DNA of 64,000 nucleotides from Dyella sp. OK004 (GCF_900114495.1 NZ_FOZI01000002.1:1116001-1180000); one strand, 5' to 3'; shown: positions 46,881 to 56,571, counted from the first letter of the stretch. Notes: a model not told the origin generated them from the sequence alone. Program-made: numbers and translations.

Positions 46881-48154
46881 AGCCTCCCGTCCACCGCCTC
46901 GCGCGGCAGCACATACTTCACGTCGTACACAATCGACTCCGGTTTGCCGTAGGCGCGGATGCCGTGCCCGCCAAGTGCCTCGAACTCGCGGTGACCCACC
47001 GCTACGACAATGGCGTCGTAGTCGCCGTGCTTGGGCTCGCCGAGGGTGGACAGGCCGTACTCATGCTCGGCCTCGGCCGCATCAACCCATGGATCGTGGA
47101 TATCGATATCTGCGTTGTAGCCGCGCAGCGCATGCACGATGTCGACCACGCGCGTATTGCGCAGGTCCGGGCAGTTCTCCTTGAAGGCAAGGCCGAGCAG
47201 CAGCACACGCGCACGCACCGGGTTGATGCCTTTGCGCACCATCAGGCGCACCACCTCGCTGGCGATGTACGGACCCATGCCGTCGTTGGTGCGGCGGCCG
47301 GCCAGGATCACATCGGGGTGATGACCGACTTCCTGCGCCTTGTGCGTGAGGTAGTACGGATCGACGCTGATGCAGTGGCCGCCGACCAGGCCGGGACGGA
47401 ACGGCAGGAAGTTCCACTTGGTACCCGCCGCCTGCAGCACTTCCAGCGTATCGATACCCAGCTTGTTGAACAGCATGGCCAGATCGTTGACCAGGGCGAT
47501 GTTGAGATCGCGCTGGGTGTTCTCGATCACCTTGGCGGCTTCCGCCACCTTGATGCTGCTGGCCTTATGCGTGCCGGCGGTGATGATGCTGCTGTAGAGA
47601 GCATCCACGTAACTTGCCGCTTCCGGTGTCGAGCCGGAGGTGACCTTGAGGATGTTGGTGACGCGATGTTCCTTATCGCCCGGGTTGATCCGTTCCGGGC
47701 TGTAGCCGGCAAAGAAATCCTTGTTGAAGCGCAGGCCCGAGACGCGCTCCAGAATCGGCACGCAGATTTCCTCGGTGCAGCCGGGGTAGACCGTGGATTC
47801 GTACACCACGATGTCGCCGCGCTTGAGCACGGTGCCCAGGCTCTCGCTGGCCTTGATCAACGGGGTGAGGTCCGGCCGCTTGGCCGTATCGATCGGGGTG
47901 GGCACGGTGACGATGTAGACCGTGCTGGAGCGGATGTCTTCCAGCTCCGCGCTGTAACGCAGGCGGGTGGCCGCTTCGAGTTCCTCTGGCTCGACCTCGA
48001 GCGTGCTGTCGCGACCCTGGCGCAGCTGATCCACGCGCGAGGCGCGGATGTCGAAACCTACCGTGTCGTACTTCTTGCCGAACTCCACCGCTAACGGCAG
48101 GCCGACGTATCCGAGGCCGATGACGGCAATCTTGGCATTGATCACTTGCTGCAT
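46877..48154 (-). CDS. tviB: UDP-N-acetylhexosamine 6-dehydrogenase, TviB/WbpO type
   Basis: A 425-aa NAD-dependent dehydrogenase that oxidises UDP-HexNAc to UDP-HexNAcA. Motifs are [99 protein letters not shown], and the catalytic-Cys region [20 protein letters not shown]. These match TviB-type enzymes more than UDP-glucose dehydrogenase. It supplies the substrate for WbpB. The ATG at 48154 has a GGAAG site; the open frame extends to 48211. It is the first gene of the 13-gene operon. Confidence 0.9.
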
Positions 48155-48463
48155 CCGATCTTCCAGTGATGGCGGGTCGATGGCTTGCTGCGGGGGCGCG
48201 CATCGGACCATGAGTGGGAAGCGTCGCGACTCCGCGATGCATTCGGGCTTTCTAATCTGGCAAGCGTTTCTTTACTGCCCGCTGAAGCGTGACAGCTTGA
48301 TTCATTCACCTCGTTTATTTTGAGAAGCACATCCTATTTGGACATTTATACGTCCAAACGATAGCTACATAACTTGACAGAAACGTGAAAGACACCGCAA
48401 AAAAAGCGCAAAAAGCCACCCAGCGACTCTGTCGAGCCGCTTGTCACACAACGTTTGCACTAC
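48155..48463. other. Intergenic region, 309 bases, between wzc and the sugar operon
   Basis: An AT-richer stretch that probably holds the promoter of the 13-gene operon. It contains the inverted repeat at 48337-48358. No classical JUMPstart/ops GGCGGTAG element was seen, and no clear terminator for wzc. Confidence 0.6.
48337..48358. promoter_or_regulatory. Inverted repeat in the operon's upstream region
   Basis: TTTGGAC-N8-GTCCAAA is a perfect 7-base inverted repeat about 185 bases upstream of the tviB start. It may be an operator; the regulator is unknown. Confidence 0.4.
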
Positions 48464-50668
48464 TCAGTGCGCCGTCTTGTATTCGTAATAGCCGTACGAG
48501 TAGTAGCCACTGCTACGCCGCTCGACAGCGTTAAAAATGGCGCCCTTTATCTCCACGCCGTTCTGCGCAAAACGTTGCCGCGCGAGGGCGATCTCGCGCG
48601 CCTGATTCAGACCGAAGCGGATCACCAGCAGGCTGGTGCCAGCCATATGGCCGATGATCGACGCATCCGTTACAGCGAGAATCGGTGGCGTATCGACCAG
48701 CACCAGGTCATAAAGCGGCAGCAGTTGCTGAATCACCTCGTTGAAACGCGGATTCATCAACAGCTCGGAAGGATTCGGCGGCACTTTGCCACGCGCTATG
48801 TAGTGCAGGTTTTCCAGCGCGGGTAGCGGACGGATGGCTTTGGACAGCTCGATCTGCCCCGAGATCAATTCGGACAAGCCATCGGTAGGCTTGCCTCCCA
48901 TCACTTTATGCAGCGAGCCCTTGCGCATATCGCCATCGATCAGCAGCACACGCTGGCCGGCCTGCGCCATCACCGCGGCGAGATTGGCTGAAACGAAGGT
49001 CTTGCCGGCCTCGGGGCTGGAGCCCGAGATCATCAGCATATTGTTCTTGGCTTCCATCCGGGCGAAATGCAGGCTGGTACGCAGGCTGCGCATGGCTTCG
49101 GTGGCGAGATCCGCCGGTGCGCTGATCGCCAGCAGATGATGTCGGCCATCGCCGCGCGCACGCTCGGTGAGCGCAATCTGGTTTTCCGTGGGACTGACCG
49201 GCACCGAGGCATATACCGGCAGGCCGAGCTGTTCGATCACCGACGGCTCTTCCACGCCGCGGTTGAGCATCTGCCGCACGAACACGATGCCGAAGGCGAG
49301 GAAGGCGCCGAGGAAGGTGCCACCGAATACCACCATCGCCTTTTTCGGCTTGACCGGGCTGGTGACGTCGACCTGCGCGTTATCCACCACGTGGACATTG
49401 CCGACCTTGCCGGCACGCGCGATATCAAGCTGCTGCGCCTGGTTGAGCAGGCCGGTATAGGTCTGGTTGCTTACTTCGACGTCGCGGGTGAGCTTGAGCA
49501 ATTCCTGCTGCGTATCGGGAAGGTCGTCGACCTGCTTGTCCATCTTGGACTTCTGGCCTTCGAGCTGGCCGATCTGCTGCATCAGCGCCTTGTACGCCGG
49601 ATGCTGCGGCGTGAAGCGTCGCTCGATATCCGCCTGCTGCATGCGCAGCTGCTGGATATTCGCCTCGATGGCAACGCTTTGATCCAGCAGCGCCTTGGTC
49701 TGCATGGTGATGTCGACCGAGCGGGCCTGGATCTGGAACGCGTTCAACGCGGCCTGCGCCTTGTCGAGATCGACGCGCACCTTGGGCAGCTGCTCCTGCA
49801 CGAACTTCAGGCTGTTGGCTGCTTCCGCCGCGTTCCAGTCCACGTTCTGATGCACATACCACTCGCTGACCCGATCCAGCAGCGCCGCGGCCATGCGCGG
49901 GCTGGCGTTCTGGTAGGACAGCGCGATGATGCCGGAATCCTTGCCTTTCTCGGTGGCCTGGATCGCCTGCTGCAGATTGTTGATAGTGGTCAGCGCGCGT
50001 TCGCGACGCACGTCGAAGCGCATGCCGGGGTTAGCCTTCAAGGTGGCGACGAGCAAGGTCACGCCATGCCCGGTGGCCACCTGCCCTACCGTACCCTGCA
50101 GCAGAAGATCGCCATGATTGTCCTGCAACGTGTAGTCGCCGTTGTCGCCGGCGATCAAAGTGAGCGTCTTGCCGAGCAAGTCGTCGCGCACGTCGATCTG
50201 CTTGAGGTCGATCTTCGCGCCGCCCCAGTCGTAACGATCAAGGCCCAGGACGGGACTCGCCAGCTCGCCGGGATGCGCAAGGCCATAGCGTCGCGCAATG
50301 CCGGCACCGATCATGGGGAAGTGACTCGGTGCGACTGAGATATCCAGCTTGAGATCGTCCACCGCCTTGCCGATGACCGTGCGCGAAGTGATCAGCGCGA
50401 TCTCAGTGGTTGCCTGCGAATTGGATGCGCCCAGCGTCTGGCTCAGCGCGCTGATGCCCGGCAATTCGGGCACTTTCTGCTCCACCTGCACCATCGCGTC
50501 GGCCTGATAGATCGGCGTCGCCAGCAGTGCATAGGCCAGGCTGCAGGCCAGGAACAAACCGGTGATGGCGATGATCAGCCAGCGGTTGTCGACCAGCGTG
50601 CCGAGCATTGCTCCCAGGTCGAGTTCTTCTTCATTGCGCGCAACGTTGACGTTGGTGAGTTGGGTCAT
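48464..50668 (-). CDS. wzc: Wzc-type polysaccharide co-polymerase / BY-kinase
   Basis: A 734-aa inner-membrane tyrosine autokinase that controls chain length and works with Wza. An N-terminal Wzz domain is framed by two membrane helices (about 30-50, WLIIAITGLFLACSLAYALL, and near 430, MVVFGGTFLGAFLAFGIVF), with a long periplasmic coiled coil between. The cytosolic kinase has Walker A ISGSSPEAGKTFVSANLA, Walker A' VLLIDGDMRKGS and Walker B LVLVDTPPIL. A C-terminal tyrosine cluster (SSGYYSYGYYEYK) is the autophosphorylation site. The start overlaps the wzb stop (ATGA). Confidence 0.93.
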   Translation of the reverse strand: MTQLTNVNVARNEEELDLGAMLGTLVDNRWLIIAITGLFLACSLAYALLATPIYQADAMVQVEQKVPELPGISALSQTLGASNSQATTEIALITSRTVIGKAVDDLKLDISVAPSHFPMIGAGIARRYGLAHPGELASPVLGLDRYDWGGAKIDLKQIDVRDDLLGKTLTLIAGDNGDYTLQDNHGDLLLQGTVGQVATGHGVTLLVATLKANPGMRFDVRRERALTTINNLQQAIQATEKGKDSGIIALSYQNASPRMAAALLDRVSEWYVHQNVDWNAAEAANSLKFVQEQLPKVRVDLDKAQAALNAFQIQARSVDITMQTKALLDQSVAIEANIQQLRMQQADIERRFTPQHPAYKALMQQIGQLEGQKSKMDKQVDDLPDTQQELLKLTRDVEVSNQTYTGLLNQAQQLDIARAGKVGNVHVVDNAQVDVTSPVKPKKAMVVFGGTFLGAFLAFGIVFVRQMLNRGVEEPSVIEQLGLPVYASVPVSPTENQIALTERARGDGRHHLLAISAPADLATEAMRSLRTSLHFARMEAKNNMLMISGSSPEAGKTFVSANLAAVMAQAGQRVLLIDGDMRKGSLHKVMGGKPTDGLSELISGQIELSKAIRPLPALENLHYIARGKVPPNPSELLMNPRFNEVIQQLLPLYDLVLVDTPPILAVTDASIIGHMAGTSLLVIRFGLNQAREIALARQRFAQNGVEIKGAIFNAVERRSSGYYSYGYYEYKTAH

Positions 50669-51129
50669 GCAGCCGATACTCCGGGCGGTGAGGCATACAG
50701 ATACGGCAACCAGTGCGAGACGCCCTGGTCGATCAACGCGTAGACATGCTCGAAGGCTGGTCGCGATTGGCCGTAAGGATCTGGAATCTCCCGTTCGCCC
50801 TGCCATTTGCCCAGCAGGAATACTTTGCCGCTGGCTTCGGGCGCGACGCGCGCGATGCGTGCGGCATGCGCCTTCTCCATCACCAACACAAGGTCGGCCT
50901 GGCGCAGCATGTCGGGTAGAAGTTGACGGCCGCGATGCGCGCCGCCGTCGATACCGTGCTCACGCAGCAATGCAGCCGCGATGGCATCCATGGGACTGTC
51001 TTCGACGGCGCCGAGGCCGGCGCTCGATACAGTGGCACGGGCAGCGGGGAGCCGCTGCCTCAATAGATATTCGGCTGTGGGGCTACGGCAAATGTTGCCC
51101 ACACAGACAAGCAATATGCTCTGAAACAC
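50665..51129 (-). CDS. wzb: Low-molecular-weight protein-tyrosine phosphatase, Wzb/Etp type
   Basis: A 154-aa phosphatase that dephosphorylates the Wzc tyrosine cluster, which is needed for cycling during polymer export. The P-loop LLVCVGNICRSPTAEYLLRQ (CX5R) is at the N-terminus. The general-acid region IPDPYGQSRPAFEHVYALID carries the DPY Asp. A GTG at 51129 is chosen because it places the P-loop at the usual distance from the N-terminus; a TTG at 51147 is possible. It is the first gene of the wzb-wzc pair. Confidence 0.9.
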   Translation of the reverse strand: MFQSILLVCVGNICRSPTAEYLLRQRLPAARATVSSAGLGAVEDSPMDAIAAALLREHGIDGGAHRGRQLLPDMLRQADLVLVMEKAHAARIARVAPEASGKVFLLGKWQGEREIPDPYGQSRPAFEHVYALIDQGVSHWLPYLYASPPGVSAA

Positions 51130-51366
51130 AGCGCTGCCTGATTGCAAAGATGTGGAGGCTGCGAACAGCCTAAACCCGACATCCCCCTGTTTCGTCGAAC
51201 TGCCTTGCCGGACGAAAGCCCGGGCATGTTAGACGAAGAATCGGACGCTGTGGCGAGATTTCCATCCCGAATTGTCTTAACCGCGTTGCCGTACAGCCCG
51301 CGTTAGGGATTGCGTACGGGTCTGCGACGCGGCGAAAAAATATTCACATCGTGATGACGCAAGGGT

Positions 51367-52353
51367 TTATCGACGCAATGGCGCAATTTCCTGCTCGATC
51401 GCGCCGAAGATCGACACGTTGTGCGTATCAGTGATGTCGATGCGCACGGTATCACCGTATTTGAGAAACGGCGTGCTCGGCTTGCCGTCGCGCAACGTTT
51501 CCACCGTACGTTGTTCGGCGAGGCAGGAAGCACCTTTGCTGGTGTCTTCATTCGCGATGGTGCCTGAGCCGACGATAGTGCCCGCGGTAAGCGGACGCGT
51601 CTTTGCGGTATGTGCAACGAGCTGCGCAAAACTGAACTGCATGTCGACGCCGCACTCGGCCTCGCCAAACCACTGACCATTGATCCAGGTGCGCATCGGC
51701 AGATGCAGCTTGTCGCCTTGCCATGCATCGCCGAGTTCGTCCGGCGTCACCAGCACCGGTGACAGCGCGGAACGCGGTTTCGATTGCAGGAAGCCGAAGC
51801 CCTTGGCGAGTTCACCCGGAATCAGTCCGCGCAGCGAGACGTCATTGACCAGCCCCACCAGTTGAATATGCGCGGAAGCCTGCTCAAGTGTCGGCGCCAT
51901 CGGCACATCGTCGGTGACCACGACCACTTCAGCTTCGAGATCGATGCCGTAGTCTTCGCTGGGTACCACTACCGGATCGCGCGGACCGAGGAAGCCGGCG
52001 CTGGTCGCCTGGTACATCAGCGGATCGACATAGAACGACTCCGGCACTTCCGCTCCGCGCGCGCGGCGCACGCGTTCCACATGCGGCAGATAGGCACTGC
52101 CATCGACGAACTCGTAGGCGCGCGGCAGCGGCGAAGCGAGTGCAGTCATGTCGAGCGCGAACGCAGCGCTCACCTTGCCGGCATTGAGTTCGTCGTAGAG
52201 CGCATTGAGGCGCGGTGCTACGTTGGACCAATCGTCGAGCGCGGCCTGCATGGTCGCCGCAATGCCCGATGCCTTGACTGCGTGCTGCAGATCGCGACTG
52301 ACCACGATCAGGGTGCCGTCACGACCACCTTCCTTAAGACTGCCCAGCTTCAT
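51367..52353 (-). CDS. fah: Fumarylacetoacetate hydrolase family protein
   Basis: A 328-aa metal-dependent hydrolase that cleaves fumarylacetoacetate to fumarate and acetoacetate, the last step of tyrosine degradation. The N-terminus MKLGSLKEGGRDGTLIVVSR and the domain features YQATSAGFLGPRDPVVVPSE, DLEAEVVVVTDDVPM (acidic metal ligands), LVGLVNDVSLRGLIPGELAK, GFGFLQSKPRSALSPV, and TAGTIVGSGTIANED fit the bacterial FAH family. It is third in the hmgA-lipoprotein-fah run (22-base gap), which supports the function. Confidence 0.9.
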   Translation of the reverse strand: MKLGSLKEGGRDGTLIVVSRDLQHAVKASGIAATMQAALDDWSNVAPRLNALYDELNAGKVSAAFALDMTALASPLPRAYEFVDGSAYLPHVERVRRARGAEVPESFYVDPLMYQATSAGFLGPRDPVVVPSEDYGIDLEAEVVVVTDDVPMAPTLEQASAHIQLVGLVNDVSLRGLIPGELAKGFGFLQSKPRSALSPVLVTPDELGDAWQGDKLHLPMRTWINGQWFGEAECGVDMQFSFAQLVAHTAKTRPLTAGTIVGSGTIANEDTSKGASCLAEQRTVETLRDGKPSTPFLKYGDTVRIDITDTHNVSIFGAIEQEIAPLRR

Positions 52354-52375
52354 CTATCTGCTCCGTGTGCTGCGC

Positions 52376-52972
52376 TCAGCCGCAGCCTTCGACGTAATCG
52401 ACCTGCGGGGGAACGCCCACCCGCCACTTGTTTACCTTGCCATCGGCGCCGAGCTCGAACAGCACGATGCCGTGGTTGTCGCCCTCGACACGCAACGTGC
52501 TCGCGTCGGGTACATATTTGTCAGGTTGCTCCTGCGCCTTGCTGCCATACAGCGCCAGCAGCTGTGCCTTGTCCATGCCTATCTTGCCGCCGCCCGGCGC
52601 GATTTCCTTGGCGGTGGTCACGTCGTAGCGCACGAAGTGGCCGCCCTCGAGCATGAAGCCGATCTCGGCTGGTGCCTTGACCCACTTCGGATAGAGATAG
52701 GTACAGGTCGAGCCTGCTACAGGCGGCTGGCCTTTCAACTCGCCGCCCCAGGCCTTGCGGAATGCAGCCTCGTCCATGCCGAAGCGCATGTCGCCGTAGC
52801 CGGTGAAGCTGGCCATGGCCAGTGCATCAACGGCGGGTGCTGCTGGCGGTGCCGCAGTGGACGCCGTGGCGGTGGACGCCGGCGACGGAGCCTGCGTGCC
52901 TGGCTGGTCACCGCTGCACGCGGCAAGCAGCGACGCGAGCAGAGCCGCAACGAGGATGCGATCAGGTGTCAT
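52376..52972 (-). CDS. Lipoprotein of unknown function within the hmgA-fah operon
   Basis: A 198-aa predicted lipoprotein. The signal ILVAALLASLLAAC has a lipobox Cys at residue 19. A Ser/Thr/Ala/Pro-rich linker (20-52) follows, then a compact domain of about 145 residues that starts FTGYGDMRFGMDEAAFRKAW and ends VPPQVDYVEGCG. The GYGxxRFGM opening resembles small periplasmic lipoproteins annotated as hypothetical. The AAGGAG site is 8 bases before the ATG. It lies 5 bases after hmgA and 22 before fah. A role in tyrosine catabolism is not evident from its sequence. Confidence 0.7.
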   Translation of the reverse strand: MTPDRILVAALLASLLAACSGDQPGTQAPSPASTATASTAAPPAAPAVDALAMASFTGYGDMRFGMDEAAFRKAWGGELKGQPPVAGSTCTYLYPKWVKAPAEIGFMLEGGHFVRYDVTTAKEIAPGGGKIGMDKAQLLALYGSKAQEQPDKYVPDASTLRVEGDNHGIVLFELGADGKVNKWRVGVPPQVDYVEGCG

Positions 52973-52977
52973 GCCAG

Positions 52978-54276
52978 TCACTCCTTGTGAAAGTGCTTCT
53001 GAATCCCCTGCCAGCATTCATAGTAATTGCCTTGCAGCTGCGGCGCTTCCAGCGCCTGCTTGGTCGGACGGATCACCTTGCGCGTTTCGAACATGAAAGC
53101 CATGGTGCCGGTGAGATGGTCCGGCTTGTCCACCGTGGCGTTGGTCGCCTTCTCGAAACTCGCCGCGTCCGGGCCGTGGCCGCTCATGCAGTTGTGCAGG
53201 CTCGCGCCGCCTGGCACGAAGCCGCCGGCCTTCGCATCGTAGGCGCCTTCGATCAGCCCCATGAACTCGCTCGCCACATTGCGATGGAAATACGGCGGAC
53301 GGAAGGTGTGCTCGGCGACCAGCCAGCGCGGCGGGAAGATCACGAAATCCACATTGGCCGTGCCCGGCGTGTCGCTAGGCGAGGTCAGCACGGTGAAGAT
53401 CGAGGGATCGGGATGGTCAACGCTGATCGAGCCCACCGTGTTGTATAGCGTGAGGTCGTACTTGTAAGGCGCGTAGTTGCCGTGCCATGCGACGACATCC
53501 AGCGGGGAGTGGCCGATCTTCGCTGTCCACAGCGCGCCCTGGAATTTGGCGATCAGCTCGAAGTCGCCTTCAACCTCTTCATAGGCTGCGTGCGGTGTGA
53601 GGAAGTCGCGCGGCAAGGCCATCGAGTTGGCACCGACCGGACCGAGATCGGGCAAGCGCAGCAGCGCGCCGAAGTTCTCGCACACGTAGCCGCGAGCCTC
53701 TCCATCCAGCAGCTCGACGCGGAAGCGCACGCCACGCGGAATCACCGCGATCTCCAGCGGCTTCACTTCCAGCACGCCAAACTCGGTCGCCAGCTTCAGA
53801 CGACCCTGCTGCGGCACGATCAACAGCTCGCCATCGGCGTCGTAGAAGAAGCGCCCCTGCATGGAGCGATTGGCTACATAGATATGTATGCCGCAACCCG
53901 CCTGCTCGGCCGCGCCGCCATTGCCGGCCAGCGTCACCAGCCCATCGACGAAATCGGCGGGCTGCGCCGGCAGCGGCCACGGGTCCCAGCGCAACTGGTT
54001 CGGCGTGGCCGGCGCTTCGTCGAAACGATTGTGGAAACGCGCGTGCGCCTTCGGTGCGAACGGCTGGTGCACCGCCGCCGGGCGGATGCGATACAGCCAA
54101 CTACGCCGATTGCTATGGCGCGGCGCGGTGAAGGCAGTGCCGGAGAGTTGTTCCGCATACAGGCCGTGGGCCACCCGCTGCGGCGAGTTCTGCCCTACCG
54201 GCAGTACACCGGGGATCGCTTCGCTGGCGAATTCGTTGCCGAAGCCGGATTGATACTGCTGTTTGCTTGCTGACAT
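52978..54276 (-). CDS. hmgA: Homogentisate 1,2-dioxygenase
   Basis: A 432-aa Fe(II) ring-cleaving dioxygenase that converts homogentisate to maleylacetoacetate. The family start is [20 protein letters not shown]. Then follow [54 protein letters not shown], and the iron-site region [38 protein letters not shown] and [17 protein letters not shown]. The ATG at 54276 has a GGAG site; the open frame continues to 54444. It is the first gene of the hmgA-lipoprotein-fah unit. Confidence 0.96.
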   Translation of the reverse strand: MSASKQQYQSGFGNEFASEAIPGVLPVGQNSPQRVAHGLYAEQLSGTAFTAPRHSNRRSWLYRIRPAAVHQPFAPKAHARFHNRFDEAPATPNQLRWDPWPLPAQPADFVDGLVTLAGNGGAAEQAGCGIHIYVANRSMQGRFFYDADGELLIVPQQGRLKLATEFGVLEVKPLEIAVIPRGVRFRVELLDGEARGYVCENFGALLRLPDLGPVGANSMALPRDFLTPHAAYEEVEGDFELIAKFQGALWTAKIGHSPLDVVAWHGNYAPYKYDLTLYNTVGSISVDHPDPSIFTVLTSPSDTPGTANVDFVIFPPRWLVAEHTFRPPYFHRNVASEFMGLIEGAYDAKAGGFVPGGASLHNCMSGHGPDAASFEKATNATVDKPDHLTGTMAFMFETRKVIRPTKQALEAPQLQGNYYECWQGIQKHFHKE

Positions 54277-54404
54277 GGAAGCTCCACGATCTGCCGGGTT
54301 GGCGGCGGCGCGCACGGCGACGCCCGATCCTATTACTCTTGGCCCCGCCTCGCTCAAGGACTGAGGCGACATCCAATTACTGCAACGATTGCAAAGGGGA
54401 AAAC

Positions 54405-54800
54405 ATGTCCGATCAATTCGCCTCGCTCGGCCAGGCCAGCTCAAGCCATTCGGTCAGCGAACTCAGCCAACCGCTCGCCTCTGGCAGCGGCTGGATGAAG
54501 TTCGTGGGCATCATGTTCATCATCCAGGGCGCTCTCACCGCCATCACCATCGTCGGCATCATCATCGCCTGGCTGCCGATCTGGATCGGCGTGCTGGTGA
54601 TGCAGTCCGCCGGCGCCATCGAACGAGCCCAGGCCAGCGGCGACGCCAACGCACTGAAAGAAGCGCTGGCCAAGCTGAAAACCTACTTCGTGATCCAGGG
54701 CGTGCTGTACCTGGTCGGCATCGTGCTGATGGTGCTGTACGTCATCTTCTTTGGCGCGATGTTCGCCGCCATGATGAAGAGCGGCGGCTTCCCGCACTGA
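54405..54800 (+). CDS. Small membrane protein, DUF5362-like
   Basis: A 131-aa inner-membrane protein with two or three hydrophobic helices: [20 protein letters not shown] running into [20 protein letters not shown], and [21 protein letters not shown] short charged amphipathic stretch ([14 protein letters not shown]) lies between them. The AAAGGGGA site is 5 bases before the ATG. This arrangement is that of DUF5362 proteins, which have no known function. It is divergent from hmgA and convergent with hppD. Confidence 0.7.
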   Translation: MSDQFASLGQASSSHSVSELSQPLASGSGWMKFVGIMFIIQGALTAITIVGIIIAWLPIWIGVLVMQSAGAIERAQASGDANALKEALAKLKTYFVIQGVLYLVGIVLMVLYVIFFGAMFAAMMKSGGFPH

Positions 54801-54812
54801 CCGGACGTCAAA

Positions 54813-54839
54813 GGTGGCCGTCCGCAACGGGCGGCCACC
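54813..54839. terminator. Hairpin between DUF5362 gene and hppD
   Basis: Arms GGTGGCCGTCCG / CGGGCGGCCACC (one mismatch) with a 3-base loop. It lacks a T run but sits between convergent genes. Confidence 0.55.
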
Positions 54840-54851
54840 CTCGCGCAGGCT

Positions 54852-55946
54852 TTACAGCACGCCACGCTTCATCTGGTCGCGCTCGATCGACTCGAACAAC
54901 GCCTGGAAGTTGCCTTCGCCGAAGCCCTCGTTGCCCTTGCGCTGGATGATCTCGAAAAAGATCGGGCCGATATTGTTCTGGGTGAAGATCTGCAGCAGCT
55001 TGCGCTGCTTGGTCTCCGGGTCGGCGTCGATCAGGATCTTGTTCTTGGCCAGGCGCGGCACGTCTTCGCCGTTGTTCGGAATACGCAGGTCGATCACTTC
55101 GAAGTACGAATCCGGCGTGTCGAGAAACTCCACGCCCTTGGCGCGCATCGCTTCCACCGTGTCGTAGATATTGTCGGTGAAGCAGGCGATGTGCTGGATG
55201 CCTTCGCCGTGATAGGCGTCGAGGTACTCGTTGATCTGGCTCTTCGGATCGCTCGATTCGTTGAGCGGAATGCGCACGATGCCGTCCGGCGCGGTCATCG
55301 CCTTGGACACCAGGCCAGTCTTGGCGCCCTTGATGTCGAAGTAGCGGATCTCGCGGAAGTTGAACAGGCGCTCGTAGTAGTCCGACCACTTCTGCATGTT
55401 GCCGAAGTAGAGGTTGTGCGTGAGGTGGTCGATGAAAGTCAGACCGAAACCTGCCGGGTTCGGGTCGACACCCGGGATCGGTGCGTAGTCGCCGTCGTAG
55501 ATGCTGCCCTTGTCGCCGTAGCGGTCGACCAGATAGAGCATGCAGTCGCCAATGCCCTTCACCACCGGCGCGTTCACCGCCTTGGTGGTTTCCTTGTCGG
55601 TCACCGCTTCGCCACCGTTGCCGAGCACGGTGTTGAGGACCTCGGCGGAGGTCTTCTTGAAGCGGATGGCAAAACCGGCGGCACAGGGGCCGTGTTTGGC
55701 GGCGAAGTCGGCCGCGAAGGAATCCGGGTCCTCGTTGACCAGGAAATTCACCCCGCCCTGGCGGTAGACCGTGATCGGGCGGCTGTTGTGCTTGAGCACC
55801 GCGGTGAAGCCCATGCGCTGGAACAGGGCGTGGAGTTCCCCGCCGCGGTCTGCCGGTGCGGCGAATTCGACAAATTCGAAGCCATCGATACCCATCGGGT
55901 TCTCGAAAGTGGTCACCTGCATGCCAAGATTGGGCTGCGCGCTCAT
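54852..55946 (-). CDS. hppD: 4-Hydroxyphenylpyruvate dioxygenase
   Basis: A 364-aa Fe(II) dioxygenase that converts 4-hydroxyphenylpyruvate to homogentisate. It has two VOC-fold halves. Iron ligands are visible in LTFIDHLTHNLYFGNMQKWS (His), EGIQHIACFTDNIYDTVEAM (His) and IGPIFFEIIQRKGNEGFGEG (Glu). The C-terminus FGEGNFQALFESIERDQMKR is typical. The ATG at 55946 has an AGGAG site. It is divergent from a MarR gene with a palindromic operator candidate between them, so the regulator probably controls tyrosine catabolism. Confidence 0.95.
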   Translation of the reverse strand: MSAQPNLGMQVTTFENPMGIDGFEFVEFAAPADRGGELHALFQRMGFTAVLKHNSRPITVYRQGGVNFLVNEDPDSFAADFAAKHGPCAAGFAIRFKKTSAEVLNTVLGNGGEAVTDKETTKAVNAPVVKGIGDCMLYLVDRYGDKGSIYDGDYAPIPGVDPNPAGFGLTFIDHLTHNLYFGNMQKWSDYYERLFNFREIRYFDIKGAKTGLVSKAMTAPDGIVRIPLNESSDPKSQINEYLDAYHGEGIQHIACFTDNIYDTVEAMRAKGVEFLDTPDSYFEVIDLRIPNNGEDVPRLAKNKILIDADPETKQRKLLQIFTQNNIGPIFFEIIQRKGNEGFGEGNFQALFESIERDQMKRGVL

Positions 55947-56023
55947 GGGAATCTCCTGAGGTCGATGCACGATGCCGGTCATACCCCCAAGGGTGCGACC
56001 AGCCGGATAAGCCCAGCGTTATA

Positions 56024-56037
56024 GTTACATATGAAAC
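56024..56037. promoter_or_regulatory. Candidate MarR operator between hppD and marR
   Basis: GTTACATATGAAAC is a 14-base palindrome with a single mismatched pair, centred on CATATG. It lies in the hppD-marR intergenic region if the regulator starts at the GTG at 56061. Confidence 0.5.
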
Positions 56038-56060
56038 CATTTGCAAGGAGCGACGCAGCA

Positions 56061-56519
56061 GTGTCTGCCGACCACAAGCCCGACCACGCACCCATCGAGC
56101 TGGAACACTTCCTGCCCTACCGGCTGTCGATCCTTTCCAACACGGTCAGCCAGGCCATCGCCGACGACTACCAGCAACGCTACGACCTGAGTGTGACCGA
56201 ATGGCGCGTGATGGCGGTGCTGGCCCGCTTCGACGGCCTGTCGGCCCGTGAAGTGGCCGAACGCACGGCGATGGATAAGGTGGCGGTAAGCCGCGCACTG
56301 GCCCGGCTGGTGGAAGCGGGCCGCGTCAACCGCGGCACCCACGACGGCGACAAGCGCCGCTCGGTGCTCAGCCTGAGCGAGGCCGGCTGGCAGGTTCACG
56401 ATGAAGTGGCGCCGATGGCGCGGGCCCGCGAGCGCGAAGTGCTGGCGAAGCTGGATCAGGAAGAACGTGCGTGGCTAACGCGGATTTTGGACAAGCTGCA
56501 GCCGGTCAGACAGAAGTGA
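56061..56519 (+). CDS. MarR-family transcriptional regulator
   Basis: A 152-aa winged-helix regulator. The dimerisation helices start near HFLPYRLSILSNTVSQAIAD; the DNA-binding part is LSVTEWRVMAVLARFDGLSA, REVAERTAMDKVAVSRALAR and the wing GTHDGDKRRSVLSLSEAG. The GTG at 56061 is chosen because AAGGAG lies 10 bases upstream; an in-frame ATG at 56031 has no ribosome site and falls in a palindrome. By position it probably represses hppD and itself, with a tyrosine-pathway metabolite as the likely ligand (inference). Confidence 0.85.
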   Translation: MSADHKPDHAPIELEHFLPYRLSILSNTVSQAIADDYQQRYDLSVTEWRVMAVLARFDGLSAREVAERTAMDKVAVSRALARLVEAGRVNRGTHDGDKRRSVLSLSEAGWQVHDEVAPMARAREREVLAKLDQEERAWLTRILDKLQPVRQK

Positions 56520-56524
56520 GTGAG

Positions 56525-56554
56525 GAGCGAGGGCTGCTTTAGCCACTCGCTCCC
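56525..56554. terminator. Hairpin between marR and peptide transporter genes
   Basis: GGAGCGAG / CTCGCTCC arms with an inner GGCT / AGCC pair. There is no long T run; it lies between convergent genes. Confidence 0.5.
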
Positions 56555-56571
56555 CACCTATCGCTGGCTTC

